Positions 1 to 9,265 of a DNA stretch of 64,000 nucleotides are shown here, one piece after another. The translations under genes were made by a program, and so were the position numbers. The DNA is from Halonatronomonas betaini. Its GTDB lineage: Bacteria > Bacillota > Halanaerobiia > Halanaerobiales > Halarsenatibacteraceae. Position 1 is the stretch's first letter. Each line of letters opens with the position of its first letter. Location: NCBI RefSeq assembly GCF_015666175.1, contig NZ_JADPIE010000001.1, positions 315,741 through 379,740 of the forward strand, read 5' to 3'. The notes beneath the pieces are model-generated. The model did no database searches. It was not told where the DNA came from and saw only the letters and a list, made by a program, of their open reading frames with translations.

Positions 1-1338
1 AACGTTGGTGACAATGTTGGTGACGTAGCAGGGATGGGCGCTGACCTTTTTGAGTCATATGTTGGTTCAATTGTGGCCGCAATGACTTTAGGTACAACAC
101 TTTCTACTGACCATGTAATTTTACCTTTATTAATAGCTGCAATTGGAATTGTTGCTGCTATTATTGGTACCAGATTTGTAAAAGCCAAAGAAGGTGGCGA
201 CCCGGCTAAAGCATTAGAGAGAGGTACATTAGTTGCAGCTGGGATTACAATAGTCGGTGCTTTCTTATTAGTTAATAATTTGATTGGAGATTTAGGAGCA
301 TTCTGGGCTATTTTAGCAGGTTTAGTTACTGGAATTCTGATTGGTCGAATTACTGAATATTATACTTCAGAGCATTATAAGCCGGTACAACATATTGCTG
401 AACAGTCACAGACTGGAACGGCTCCAAATATTATTGCTGGTATAGCTGTTGGTATGCGTTCAACTGTCTTTCCAATAATTTCAATAACTGCTGCAATTTT
501 TATATCATATAATTTTGCAGGACTATATGGAATTGCAATGTCAGCTGTTGGTATGCTAGCAACAACTGGTATTACTCTTTCAGTTGATGCTTATGGACCG
601 ATTGCAGATAATGCAGGTGGAATTGCAGAGATGGCTGAACTTGATCCAGAAGTAAGAGAGATTACAGATAAGCTTGATTCAGTTGGTAATACCACTGCTG
701 CTATGGGTAAAGGTTTTGCAATCGGATCAGCTGCTTTAACTGCATTATCATTGTTTGCAGCTTTCTCAGAAGCGGTAGAATTATCAGTAATTAGTTTAAC
801 TAACCCAAATGTAATTATTGGATTGTTCTTAGGAGCAATGTTGCCATTCCTATTCTCAGCTTTAACTATGGAAGCTGTTGGTTCAGCTGCCTTTAAGATG
901 ATTGAAGAGGTAAGGAGACAGTTCAAGGATATACCTGGAATTATGGAAGGCACAGGAACTCCAGATTATAGAAGTTGTGTTGATATTTCAACTAAAGCAG
1001 CTTTAAAAGAAATGATTATACCTGGGATTTTAGCAGTTATTATTCCAGTGATTATTGGTCTCTGGGATGTTGAAGCTCTTGGTGGATTACTTGCAGGAGC
1101 CTTATCTGCTGGTGTACTTCTAGCTATTATGATGGCTAATTCTGGCGGAGCCTGGGATAATGCTAAGAAATATATTGAATCAGGTGCATATGGAGGTAAA
1201 GGTACTGAAACTCATAAAGCAGCAGTCGTTGGTGATACAGTAGGAGATCCATTTAAAGATACTTCAGGTCCATCTCTGAATATTCTAATTAAGTTAATGA
1301 CTATTGTTTCGCTGGTATTTGCACCTCTATTTATTTAG
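1..1338 (+). CDS. hppA: Membrane-bound Na+-translocating pyrophosphatase, C-terminal part
   Basis: Integral membrane pump that hydrolyses pyrophosphate and exports a cation. The gene is cut by the left edge; the frame is open from base 1, so the first Met seen at 34 is internal. The window begins inside the [17 protein letters not shown] active-site motif. The Glu in DLFES (nt 52-54) sits at the position known in the family to mark Na+-pumping enzymes; plant-type H+ pumps place it a helix turn later. [10 protein letters not shown] (from nt 685) has Ala where K+-independent enzymes have Lys, so K+ dependence is predicted. The C-terminal [12 protein letters not shown] motif is intact. Dual Na+/H+ pumping cannot be excluded because the N-terminus is missing. 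Confidence 0.95.
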   Translation, partial: NVGDNVGDVAGMGADLFESYVGSIVAAMTLGTTLSTDHVILPLLIAAIGIVAAIIGTRFVKAKEGGDPAKALERGTLVAAGITIVGAFLLVNNLIGDLGAFWAILAGLVTGILIGRITEYYTSEHYKPVQHIAEQSQTGTAPNIIAGIAVGMRSTVFPIISITAAIFISYNFAGLYGIAMSAVGMLATTGITLSVDAYGPIADNAGGIAEMAELDPEVREITDKLDSVGNTTAAMGKGFAIGSAALTALSLFAAFSEAVELSVISLTNPNVIIGLFLGAMLPFLFSALTMEAVGSAAFKMIEEVRRQFKDIPGIMEGTGTPDYRSCVDISTKAALKEMIIPGILAVIIPVIIGLWDVEALGGLLAGALSAGVLLAIMMANSGGAWDNAKKYIESGAYGGKGTETHKAAVVGDTVGDPFKDTSGPSLNILIKLMTIVSLVFAPLFI

Positions 1339-1364
1339 TAAGTAACTAATTAAAGATGATTATT

Positions 1365-1394
1365 CCCTCTAAGCAACTGCTTAGGGGGTTTTTT
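1365..1394 (+). terminator. Rho-independent terminator after hppA
   Basis: A 10-bp stem (1365-1374 with 1379-1388, one G-U pair), an AACT loop and six T residues. It ends the pyrophosphatase transcript 27 bases after the stop codon. Confidence 0.9.
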
Positions 1395-1417
1395 ACAACA
1401 GGAGGTGATAGCAATTT

Positions 1418-1855
1418 ATGGTAGAACCTGGTGATGATAATATGTGCTTTGTTTGTGGAGAAGATAATCCAATTTCTTTAAATATTGAATTTGAATATGA
1501 TGAAGAAAAAGATCATGTAATAGCTAATTTTATGCCTGACGATAAGCTCTCAGGTTATAGAGATGTGATGCATGGAGGTCTGGTATCAACTTTGCTGGAT
1601 GAGGCAATGGCTAAAGCTATTAGAGTTAAAGGGTGGCAGGCGGTAACTGCTGAAATGAAAGTTAGATTTTTAGAGCCAGTCCGGCTTGACAAAAAAATTG
1701 TTATAAAAGGTAGAGTTCAGGATAAACGCAGAAGAATTATTGAGACAACAGCTAAATTAGAGGGCAAAATGGGTAAAGAGTTGGCAAGGGCTAGTGCTAA
1801 ATTTATTATTGTTAATAAAAATACCGGAGAAGGAGATGGTTATGATGATGAGTAG
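1418..1855 (+). CDS. PaaI-family hotdog thioesterase
   Basis: Small acyl-CoA thioesterase-like protein of 145 residues. The hotdog signature DVMHGGLVSTLLDEAM lies near residues 50-65: HGG binds the thioester region and the following Asp/Glu is at the usual catalytic position. The N-terminus carries a short CFVCG pair of cysteines, seen in a subset of this family. An AGGAGGTGAT ribosome site lies 7 bases before the ATG. It overlaps the next gene by about 14 bases, suggesting translational coupling. The substrate cannot be read from the sequence. Confidence 0.85.
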   Translation: MVEPGDDNMCFVCGEDNPISLNIEFEYDEEKDHVIANFMPDDKLSGYRDVMHGGLVSTLLDEAMAKAIRVKGWQAVTAEMKVRFLEPVRLDKKIVIKGRVQDKRRRIIETTAKLEGKMGKELARASAKFIIVNKNTGEGDGYDDE

Positions 1856-2399
1856 AGAAAATGCTCTGGAATTGGTAAAGGAAAATATCAAACAGGAAAA
1901 TTTAGTAAAACACTGCCTTGCTGTTGAAGCAGTAATGGTCCGTTTGGCTGAATATTTTGATGAAGATGTTGAAAAATGGAGGCTTGCAGGACTTCTTCAT
2001 GATATTGATTATGAGGATACAGCTGATGATCCTGAAAAGCACAGTCAATTAGGGGCAGACCGTCTGGCTGATATGGGGCTTCCTGATGATATTGTTTATG
2101 CAGTTAGAGCTCATAATGGAATTCATGAACTTCCTAGAAAATCTAAATTAGACAAATCTCTTTATGCATCTGATCCATTAACAGGTTTAATCGTTGCATC
2201 AGCCCTAATTCATCCAGAAAAAAGTCTTGATGCTCTTGACTCAGAATTCATAATGAATAGGTATGAAGAGAACTCATTCGCTAAAGGTGCAGATAGAGAT
2301 GTAATAGCTTCTTGCAGTGAACTGGATTTAGAGCTTGAGGAGTTTATTGGATTATCCCTTGAAGGCATGCAGAGCATATCAAAGGAGCTTGGTTTATAA
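1842..2399 (+). CDS. HD/HDIG-domain phosphohydrolase
   Basis: Cytoplasmic HD-superfamily protein of about 185 residues. The metal-binding core is LLHDIDYED, followed by a conserved downstream His in VRAHNG. Such proteins are metal-dependent phosphohydrolases, often on nucleotides or cyclic dinucleotides; the substrate here is unknown. Several ATGs are clustered at 1836-1850. The GGAGAAGGAG ribosome site ending at 1834 favours 1842 or 1845. The stop codon overlaps the rnr start (TAATG), so the two genes are translationally coupled. Confidence 0.85.
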   Translation: MMMSRENALELVKENIKQENLVKHCLAVEAVMVRLAEYFDEDVEKWRLAGLLHDIDYEDTADDPEKHSQLGADRLADMGLPDDIVYAVRAHNGIHELPRKSKLDKSLYASDPLTGLIVASALIHPEKSLDALDSEFIMNRYEENSFAKGADRDVIASCSELDLELEEFIGLSLEGMQSISKELGL

Positions 2400-4525
2400 T
2401 GGCAGCCCGCAATCAGATTTTAGAGTTTTTTGAGGAGAAAGCAGGGAGACCTCTTAATATTAATGAGTTATTGGACAGATTTAACGTTTTGAAAGGTCAG
2501 AAAAAACAGTTTAAAAAAGTTCTTAGTGAGCTGGAAAAATCAGGTGATATCTATCAGAGTGATAAAGGTTATTATGGCATTCCTGATAAATTTAATCTTA
2601 TAAAAGGTAGAGTTCAGAGTAACCCTAAAGGTTTTGCATTTTTAATACCTGAAGACCCATCCAGAGAAGATATTTATATGTCTTCTGAAAATTTAAATAG
2701 TGCCATGCATAATGACAAGGTTTTAGTTAGACCTTTTAAGTCTGGCGGGGGTAAAAGAGATGAAGGTGAAGTTATTAAGATTCTGGACCGTGCCAATGAG
2801 ACGATAGTTGGTGAACTGGATCATTATGGTAAATATGGTTTTGTGATTCCTGATAATAAGAGAATTTTCACTGATATTTATATTCATCAGGGCAATTTTA
2901 ATGGTGCAGATTCCGGTGATAAAGTAGTCGTTAAAATTATAAAATGGCCAAGAAAAAATAGAAATCCAGAGGGAGAGATAATTGAGAAGATAGGTAGCAA
3001 AGGTGATCCAGGTGTTGACTTAGAAGCAATGATCCGTCAGTTAGAACTACCTGGAGAGTTTCCCCCTGATGTAATTGAACAGGCTAGAAAATATCCAGAT
3101 AAACTTCCTGCAAAAGAGGTTTCTAATAGAAAAGATCTAAGGGATCTTTCTATGGTAACAATTGATGGCGAAGATGCTAAAGACTTTGATGATGCTGTTT
3201 CAATAGAAAAAATGAATGATAATAAGCTTCGTCTTGGGGTTCATATTGCTGATGTTAGTCATTATGTTCAGGAAGGAACTCCGCTGGATAATGAGGCCTA
3301 TCGCCGGGGAACCAGTATCTATCTTGTTGATAGAGTAATCCCGATGCTGCCTGAGAGGTTATCTAATAATCTCTGTAGCTTAAGACCAAATGAAGATAAA
3401 TTTGCGGTTACTGTATTTATTGATTATCAGTTAGAGCCTTTTGAATTATTGGATCATGAGATTCATCGTTCGGTTATTCGCTCGGATCATCGCTTAACCT
3501 ATAATCAGGTTAGAGAGATGTTAGAAAAAGATAATAAAGATTTACAGAATAAATATTCAGATTTTTATCCGAAACTAAGGTTAATGGAAGACCTTCATAA
3601 TAAATTAAGAGGCGGGAGAAGACTAAGAGGTACAATTGATTTTGATTTTCCTGAAGTTAAAGTGATTCTTGATGATGAAGGCAATCCTGTTGATATTCAG
3701 AAGATGGAACATGGTCTACCAGAACAGATTATAGAGGAGTTTATGATTGCTGCTAATAGGGTTGTTGCAGAAGAAGTTTACTGGCGAGAAGAACCGTTTG
3801 TATATAGGGTTCATGATAAGCCGGATCCTGAAAAAATCAAGACTTTTAATGAATTTATTCATAATTTTGGGTATCATTTAAAGGGTGGAAATGATGGAGA
3901 AGTGCATCCAGGGGCATTACAGAAATTACTCGGAAAAGTTGCAGGAACAGATGAAGAGAATTTAATTGAGACAATGCTTCTTCGTTCAATGAAGAAAGCA
4001 GTTTATTCTCCTGTTAATATTGGCCATTTTGGGCTATCTCTTGATTATTATTCTCATTTTACATCGCCAATTAGAAGGTATCCAGATTTAGTGGTTCATA
4101 GAATTATTACAGAATTAATCACAGGAGGCAAACTATCTGCCCACAGGCGTCAGGAATTAGAAGATTCATTACCTGAAACAGCTGATCACTGTTCGCTCCA
4201 GGAGAGAAGGGCAATGGAGGCTGAAAGGGATTCAGTTGATCTAAAAAAGGTTGAATATATGAAGCGCCATGTTGGTGAAGAATTCACTGGGATTATTAGT
4301 GGAATAACTAATTTTGGAATGTTTGTTCAGCTTAAGAATACTGTTGAAGGTTTAGTTCATGTTGAAAGCCTGGCAGATGATTATTATCATTATCGTGAAG
4401 AACAGCAGATTCTAATCGGTGAACGGACAAAGAATATGTATAGATTAGGTGATGAGGTAGAAGTTGAGCTAGTAAAAGCAAATGTTGATGAAAGACAGTT
4501 GGATTTTGAAATTGTTAAAAAATAA
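2399..4525 (+). CDS. rnr: Ribonuclease R
   Basis: 3'-5' exoribonuclease of the RNB family that degrades structured RNA and works with tmRNA on defective messages. The 708 residues are laid out as an N-terminal winged-helix/cold-shock region (about 1-220), the RNB catalytic domain with the metal-binding DGEDAKDFDDAVS motif at about 255-268, and a C-terminal S1 domain (about 626-705). Length is typical. An AAAGGAG site precedes the ATG. The gene lies directly upstream of smpB and ssrA, the conserved Firmicute arrangement that fits its role in trans-translation. Confidence 0.97.
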   Translation: MAARNQILEFFEEKAGRPLNINELLDRFNVLKGQKKQFKKVLSELEKSGDIYQSDKGYYGIPDKFNLIKGRVQSNPKGFAFLIPEDPSREDIYMSSENLNSAMHNDKVLVRPFKSGGGKRDEGEVIKILDRANETIVGELDHYGKYGFVIPDNKRIFTDIYIHQGNFNGADSGDKVVVKIIKWPRKNRNPEGEIIEKIGSKGDPGVDLEAMIRQLELPGEFPPDVIEQARKYPDKLPAKEVSNRKDLRDLSMVTIDGEDAKDFDDAVSIEKMNDNKLRLGVHIADVSHYVQEGTPLDNEAYRRGTSIYLVDRVIPMLPERLSNNLCSLRPNEDKFAVTVFIDYQLEPFELLDHEIHRSVIRSDHRLTYNQVREMLEKDNKDLQNKYSDFYPKLRLMEDLHNKLRGGRRLRGTIDFDFPEVKVILDDEGNPVDIQKMEHGLPEQIIEEFMIAANRVVAEEVYWREEPFVYRVHDKPDPEKIKTFNEFIHNFGYHLKGGNDGEVHPGALQKLLGKVAGTDEENLIETMLLRSMKKAVYSPVNIGHFGLSLDYYSHFTSPIRRYPDLVVHRIITELITGGKLSAHRRQELEDSLPETADHCSLQERRAMEAERDSVDLKKVEYMKRHVGEEFTGIISGITNFGMFVQLKNTVEGLVHVESLADDYYHYREEQQILIGERTKNMYRLGDEVEVELVKANVDERQLDFEIVKK

Positions 4526-4552
4526 TATAAAATAAAGGGGAGGTGTTATCTT

Positions 4553-5032
4553 ATGGCTCAAAATAATAATGATGATATAACAATAATTGCCCGGAATAAA
4601 AAAGCCAGGCATGATTATCATATAGAAGAGACTTTTGAAGCAGGTATAAAGTTACAGGGAACTGAAATAAAGTCTATTCGACAACGAAATGTTAATTTAA
4701 AAGATAGTTTTGCTATAGTAGAGAATGGCGAGGTTTTTCTCTACAATATGCATATTAGTCCCTATAAACAGGGTAATAGGTATAATCATGATCCAGAAAG
4801 AGTAAGAAAACTCCTCCTCCATAAAAACCAGATTCAGAAATTGATCGGTTATACAAAGCAGAAAGGTTATACCCTTGTGCCATTATCAATCTATTTAAAG
4901 CGAAATTTAGCAAAAGTAGAGCTGGCATTAGCTAAAGGTAAGGATGTTAGAGATAAACGGAGAGATATTGCTAAAAAGACGGCTAATCGAGAGATGGAAA
5001 AAGCATTAAAATATAGAACTTATGAACAATAA
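4553..5032 (+). CDS. smpB: SsrA-binding protein SmpB
   Basis: Small basic RNA-binding protein (159 residues) that delivers tmRNA to stalled ribosomes. The conserved core [20 protein letters not shown] is followed by GTEIKSIRQ, and a lysine/arginine-rich tail ([15 protein letters not shown]) is expected to enter the mRNA channel. Ribosome site AAGGGGAGGTG. Its tmRNA partner lies 62 bases downstream but has its own strong promoter starting immediately after this gene. Confidence 0.97.
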   Translation: MAQNNNDDITIIARNKKARHDYHIEETFEAGIKLQGTEIKSIRQRNVNLKDSFAIVENGEVFLYNMHISPYKQGNRYNHDPERVRKLLLHKNQIQKLIGYTKQKGYTLVPLSIYLKRNLAKVELALAKGKDVRDKRRDIAKKTANREMEKALKYRTYEQ

Positions 5033-5036
5033 ACAC

Positions 5037-5065
5037 TTGACAAACAGGCGATTATCCTTTATAAT
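5037..5065 (+). promoter_or_regulatory. Consensus sigma-A promoter for ssrA
   Basis: A perfect TTGACA (5037-5042), 17-bp spacer and perfect TATAAT (5060-5065), placing the transcription start about 20 bases before the mature tmRNA 5' end. Confidence 0.9.
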
Positions 5066-5094
5066 AAGTATTGTAATTGAGAATCTCCTATACA

Positions 5095-5455
5095 GGGGGT
5101 GTTCTGGTATCGCCTGTATAGTGAGTTCTCTGATTGCGCTCCGGGGATACTCTTTCACCCGTAAAACACTGGGTAATAAAATTATCTGCAAACGATAATA
5201 GTTATATTCCAGCTGCTGCGTAAGCAGTCAGCTAGCGCCCACTGCAGACGTGTCTGTCGTGTGTAACTGGGTGTCATAAAAAGCAGACTTACCTTGCTCT
5301 AGCCGTCTGAAGGAGTAAGGGAAACTTGCCAGACTTGGCCTGTTAGAATCTTGTCTACTGGAGTCTAACAGGTGAGACGAAAAAGTAGGCTATGAGTGTA
5401 GATATCAGGGAACGAACTATGCAGTACGTGGGTTCGATTCCCACCACCTCCACCA
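5095..5455 (+). ncRNA. ssrA: tmRNA (transfer-messenger RNA)
   Basis: Rescues stalled ribosomes by acting as tRNA-Ala and then as a short message. The 5' end GGGGGTG pairs with CACCTCC at the 3' end (one G-U), followed by A and an encoded CCA. The T-arm GGTTCGATTCC is present near the 3' end. The tag reading frame at 5188-5223 starts at a GCA resume codon and encodes ANDNSYIPAAA then TAA. The start ANDN resembles the E. coli tag; the C-terminus is PAAA rather than the usual LAA. The 361-nt length is normal. Boundaries come from acceptor-stem pairing. Confidence 0.95.
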
Positions 5456-5497
5456 ATAATAAATAAAATAATTTGAATTTTTTTTATGAAGTTTCGT

Positions 5498-5574
5498 ACG
5501 GGCATAGCTCAATTGGCTAGAGCACAAGACTCCAAATCTTGGTGTTGGGGGTTCAAGTCCTCCTGCCCGTGCCA
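5498..5574 (+). tRNA. trnW: tRNA-Trp (anticodon CCA)
   Basis: Acceptor stem ACGGGCA pairs with TGCCCGT. The anticodon loop CTCCAAA gives CCA, the T-loop is TTCAAGT, the discriminator is G and the 3' CCA is encoded. Probably co-transcribed with ssrA, 43 bases upstream. Confidence 0.97.
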
Positions 5575-5585
5575 TTTTTATTTTA

Positions 5586-5613
5586 ATGTCACCTGTTAAA
5601 GGGGCATTTTTTT
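5586..5613 (+). terminator. Probable terminator after ssrA/tRNA-Trp
   Basis: A short imperfect stem (ATGTC with GGCAT-type pairing, one mismatch further in) followed by seven T residues. Weak hairpin but well placed. Confidence 0.45.
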
Positions 5614-5653
5614 ATTATAATATATCTGCATTTTATTTCGGGAGGTATCATAA

Positions 5654-6100
5654 TTGAAATATACTGAAGCCGATAGAGGTAGAGTTTTTGTATCCAGATT
5701 AGAAGATGGCGATAAGATTCCTGAAGATATTGAAAGAATGGCAGAGAAAGAGTCTATTTCTTCTGCAATTCTCTTCTTTTTAGGTGGTCTTCAAAAAGGG
5801 AGTAAGTTTGTAACTGGTCCTGAAGAAAATAACTCAAAAGAGATTAATCCTATTATTGAAGAGCTAGCTGGGATAAGTGAAGCAGTTGGTATTGGAACAA
5901 TTTTTCCTGATGAAGAGGGTAAGCCAAAACTGCATTTACATTCTGCTGCCGGGCGCAAAAAGCAAACAATTACCGGTTGTTCTCGAGCAGGTTTAAAAAC
6001 CTGGCTAGTTGGGGAAGTTATTATTCTGGAAATTATTAATCATAACCTTGTGCGCAAATTTGATGCTGAACGCAATCTGGAGCTTTTAAATATTGATTAA
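5654..6100 (+). CDS. PPC/DUF296-domain protein
   Basis: Single-domain protein (148 residues) of the plant-and-prokaryote-conserved family. The hallmark HxH cluster appears as PKLHLHSAAGR near residue 92. Prokaryotic members form trimers and several bind metal; DNA binding is known for plant homologues, while the bacterial role is poorly defined. The start is a TTG, 8 bases after GGGAGG; no better ATG exists. Confidence 0.8.
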   Translation: MKYTEADRGRVFVSRLEDGDKIPEDIERMAEKESISSAILFFLGGLQKGSKFVTGPEENNSKEINPIIEELAGISEAVGIGTIFPDEEGKPKLHLHSAAGRKKQTITGCSRAGLKTWLVGEVIILEIINHNLVRKFDAERNLELLNID

Positions 6101-6116
6101 TTGATTTACATATAAT

Positions 6117-6143
6117 AGACCTGAGTTAAAATAACTCAGGTCT
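6117..6143. terminator. Shared hairpin between convergent genes
   Basis: A perfect 12-bp inverted repeat (6117-6128 with 6132-6143) with an AAA loop, placed between the plus-strand PPC gene and the minus-strand secreted-protein gene. There is no strong T run on either side, so termination efficiency is uncertain. Confidence 0.6.
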
Positions 6144-6161
6144 TATACATTTCTAAATTAT

Positions 6162-6833
6162 TTATCTTAATTCAATATTATTTACGGTGAAGTTGTATTC
6201 ATTGCCATTTTCATAATAGTCATAGCCGATCAATAATAGCATGCCCTCATATTCTGCCATTCTTAAAAAGCCTGAATCAAAATCATCAATATTAGTTAAT
6301 TCAATTTCGTATACTTCTAATTCAAGATCGCCAATTGTCTCGGTATAGATCTCAATGTTGCGGACATTTTCATCTTCTAACTCATCCATGTCGGCCTGAT
6401 TAAAGAATGAGAAGGGGAGAAAGACAAAATCAAGCATTTCGTTGGCGAACATTCCGGCCATTTCAGCAGGTATTTCCTGGCCTCCCATTTCAAGTTTAAC
6501 TATTTCTCCATCAGCCATCCAGAAATTCATTGCCGCTTCTTCCATTTCACCTCTAGGAATAATTCTTCCTCTATCAGCCTGGACATTATTTACTTCCTCT
6601 ACTCCTAAAAATTCGTATTCGATAGTATGCTCTTCGACTGTTCCAGCCTCATCCATGGTCATTGAGTATTCAAGTTTAGAAAAACTGCTTATTAATTGAC
6701 TTAATTCTGTAGGTGTTTCAAGAAGATGCAGGGGCAGGTCATCTAAAGTTGCAGCCTGAACTGTATTTCCAAGTGTAAAGACTAAAGCCAGCACAATAAA
6801 TAAACTACTTAATTTCAGTTTCCATTTTTTCAA
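6162..6833 (-). CDS. Secreted protein of unknown function
   Basis: A 223-residue protein with a clear signal peptide (basic MKKWKLK, hydrophobic core, cleavage after VQA). The mature part is acidic (many Glu/Asp) and appears beta-rich, with alternating patterns such as EVYEIELTNIDDF. It has no recognisable catalytic motif and no cysteine lipobox, so a soluble periplasmic or exported protein is likely. The start is TTG at 6833, preceded by GGAGGTGG. The layout recalls lipoprotein-carrier-like outer-layer proteins, but I cannot assign a family. Confidence 0.7.
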   Translation of the reverse strand: MKKWKLKLSSLFIVLALVFTLGNTVQAATLDDLPLHLLETPTELSQLISSFSKLEYSMTMDEAGTVEEHTIEYEFLGVEEVNNVQADRGRIIPRGEMEEAAMNFWMADGEIVKLEMGGQEIPAEMAGMFANEMLDFVFLPFSFFNQADMDELEDENVRNIEIYTETIGDLELEVYEIELTNIDDFDSGFLRMAEYEGMLLLIGYDYYENGNEYNFTVNNIELR

Positions 6834-6985
6834 TTAATCCACCTCCATAATTAAAATTATAACATAATTATATAATAAAAATTGTTAGTTTAGAAACATT
6901 TTTATTAAATAATTAAAGGATTTATCTTAATCATATAGAATTCAATAGCAGATAGCAATAATAAAATTAATGATGGAGTGATATC

Positions 6986-8152
6986 ATGGAACTTAATATT
7001 TTGAAAGAAAAGATAATAAATATTGAAGAAGAATTGATTACTTTAAATGAGTTTATTCTGGATAATCCTGAATTAGGTAACCAGGAATATAAGGCAAGTA
7101 AAGCCCATACAGATCTATTAGGAAGATATGGTTTTGAGATAGAGCGGCCTTATTTAAATATGGATACTGCCTTTAAAGCAGAATATGATTCAGGGAAAGC
7201 CGGGCCGACTATTGCTTATTTAGCTGAATATGATGCCCTGCCAGGTATCGGCCATGGCTGTGGCCATAACATTTTAGGAACAGTTAGCACCGGGGCAGGG
7301 CTTGTCTTAAAGGATTTAATTGATGATACTGGAGGCAGAGTTATAGTTTTTGGAACTCCTGCAGAAGAATCCTATGCAGGTAAAGTAGAAATGGTCAATA
7401 AAGGTGCCTTTGATGATGTAGATGTGGCAATGCTGGTCCATGCTTCGTCCAATCATTATAAGAGTGGCAAATCCCTGGCTTTAAAGGCGATTAAATTTAC
7501 TTACAGGGGTAAGACTTCACATGCCTCGGCAAGCCCTGAAGAGGGTATTAATGCTCTGGATGCGGCAATCAATACTTTTAATAATATAAATGCAATGAGA
7601 GAACACTTAAAAAAGGATGCCAGAATTCATGGGATTATTTCCAATGGAGGTGAGGCAGCCAATATAGTGCCAGATCTGGCAGCTGCAAATTTCTATATCC
7701 GGGCTGAAACAAAATCATATTTAAATCAACTGGAAGGGAAACTAATGAATGCTGCTAAAGGTGCTTCCCTTGCAGCTGGAACCTCATTGGAGACCAGTTA
7801 TTATGAAACCCCCTGTTTAAATTTGATAACAAATCAGAAGTTATCTGAGACCTATATTAAAAATATAAGGAAGATGGGGGTTGATGAGATTTATGATAAT
7901 GATGAGGCAACTGGCTCAACAGATGCTGGAGATGTCAGTCATGTCTGTCCGACGATTCAGCCATATTTTGCTATAACTGAAGATGAACTGACAGGCCATT
8001 CAAGAGAGTTTAGAGATGCGACTAAATCTGAATATGCATATCAGGAGATGAAGAAGGCGATTGGTGCTTTGGTCTTAACAGCACTTGATATTATTGAAGA
8101 TCCAGGGCTTTTACAGGAAATCAAAAGGGAATTTGCAAATAGATATAAATAG
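6986..8152 (+). CDS. M20D-family amidohydrolase/peptidase
   Basis: Zinc-dependent hydrolase (388 residues) related to p-aminobenzoyl-glutamate hydrolase AbgB and PM20D2. Metal and catalytic motifs are EYDALPGIGHGCGHN (about residues 82-94), TPAEES (about 124-129), and a dimerisation-domain block around GISHAS-type TSHAS. A late His lies in GHSREF. The family removes amide-linked amino or acyl groups from small molecules; the substrate here is unknown. It is followed after 11 bases by the CNNM-like gene, so both are probably in one transcript. Confidence 0.88.
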   Translation: MELNILKEKIINIEEELITLNEFILDNPELGNQEYKASKAHTDLLGRYGFEIERPYLNMDTAFKAEYDSGKAGPTIAYLAEYDALPGIGHGCGHNILGTVSTGAGLVLKDLIDDTGGRVIVFGTPAEESYAGKVEMVNKGAFDDVDVAMLVHASSNHYKSGKSLALKAIKFTYRGKTSHASASPEEGINALDAAINTFNNINAMREHLKKDARIHGIISNGGEAANIVPDLAAANFYIRAETKSYLNQLEGKLMNAAKGASLAAGTSLETSYYETPCLNLITNQKLSETYIKNIRKMGVDEIYDNDEATGSTDAGDVSHVCPTIQPYFAITEDELTGHSREFRDATKSEYAYQEMKKAIGALVLTALDIIEDPGLLQEIKREFANRYK

Positions 8153-8163
8153 GGGAGATTTTA

Positions 8164-9180
8164 ATGGAAGTAATAATCTGGATAGGAATCTTTATCTGCC
8201 TGTCCCAGTCAGGTATATTATCCGGCCTTAATCTGGCTTTTTTTAATATAAGCAAATTAAAGCTGGAGCTTGAGGTAGAAAAGGATAATAAAAAAGCTAA
8301 AAAGATCCTGAAATTAAGGGATGATGCCAATTTTTTATTGGTAACTATATTATGGGGGAATGTGGCTGTAAATGTTCTTTTATCTCTCCTTTCAGGCTCT
8401 GTACTGGCTGGAGTTTTAGCATTTTTATTTTCTACAGTCGTTATAACGATTGTTGGTGAGATTATTCCTCAGGCTTATTTTTCTAGAAATGCCATTAAGA
8501 TGGCGGCTAAATTATCTCCAGTTTTAAAATTTTATCAATTCATTCTTTTTCCAGTGGCCAAACCGACAGCCCTATTACTGGATCGCTGGCTTGGGAAAGA
8601 GGCTATAAGCTATTATCGTGAAGAGGATCTGCGGGAGTTGGTTAAGCTGCATATGCGGTCATCTGAGACCGAGATCCAGGAGATGGAGGGAAAAGGAGCT
8701 TTAAACTTTTTGGCGCTGGATGATTTACCGATTAAAAAAGAAGGGGAGCCTATCGAACCCAAGAGTATAATTCAGTTAGAATTTAAGGCTGGCAAACCTG
8801 TCTTTCCTGAGATTAAACCTGATGTTGAAGACCAATTCTTAAAAAGAGTTGAGTTGCCAGATACTAAATGGCTTATTCTTGTTGATCAGGACGGTGAGCC
8901 AAGGATGGCTTTAAACTCTGATGAATTTATTAGAGATGCTTTATTTAATAATAAAAGTTTTAATCCCTATCGCCACTGCCATCGTCCAATAATAGTAAGG
9001 GATGAAACTAAATCACTGGAGCAGGTAATCCCTAAATTAAAGGTAAACCCGGAGCATAGCCAGGATGATGTTGTTGATGAGGATATAATTCTGCTCTGGT
9101 CAGACCAGAAAAAGGTTATTACAGGTTCAGATATTCTTGGCCGACTTTTAAGAGGAATCGTTAAGAATCGGGCTATTTAA
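8164..9180 (+). CDS. CNNM/DUF21 membrane protein with degenerate CBS region
   Basis: Inner-membrane protein of 338 residues. The first 150 or so residues carry the DUF21 transmembrane bundle with the conserved VGEIIPQAYFSRNA motif. The C-terminal half is cytoplasmic and corresponds to the CBS-pair region, but it is poorly conserved. There is no CorC/HlyC transporter-associated domain at the end. Family members are linked to magnesium or other cation transport. Ribosome site AGGGGAG, close behind the M20 gene. Confidence 0.8.
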   Translation: MEVIIWIGIFICLSQSGILSGLNLAFFNISKLKLELEVEKDNKKAKKILKLRDDANFLLVTILWGNVAVNVLLSLLSGSVLAGVLAFLFSTVVITIVGEIIPQAYFSRNAIKMAAKLSPVLKFYQFILFPVAKPTALLLDRWLGKEAISYYREEDLRELVKLHMRSSETEIQEMEGKGALNFLALDDLPIKKEGEPIEPKSIIQLEFKAGKPVFPEIKPDVEDQFLKRVELPDTKWLILVDQDGEPRMALNSDEFIRDALFNNKSFNPYRHCHRPIIVRDETKSLEQVIPKLKVNPEHSQDDVVDEDIILLWSDQKKVITGSDILGRLLRGIVKNRAI

Positions 9181-9265
9181 TCTATCAGGATAAAGTAATT
9201 AACTTACTGGATAATCTGATAAAATTATGGTATACTTTAAAAAATTGAAATAGAGGTGATTTTTT

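Noticed and set aside
591-953. 120-residue minus-strand frame inside hppA
   Set aside because: Lies opposite conserved pyrophosphatase motifs; low-complexity antisense translation.
5006-5191. Minus-strand frame across ssrA
   Set aside because: It overlaps the tmRNA and its promoter and shows no ribosome site; it is a shadow of a structured RNA gene.
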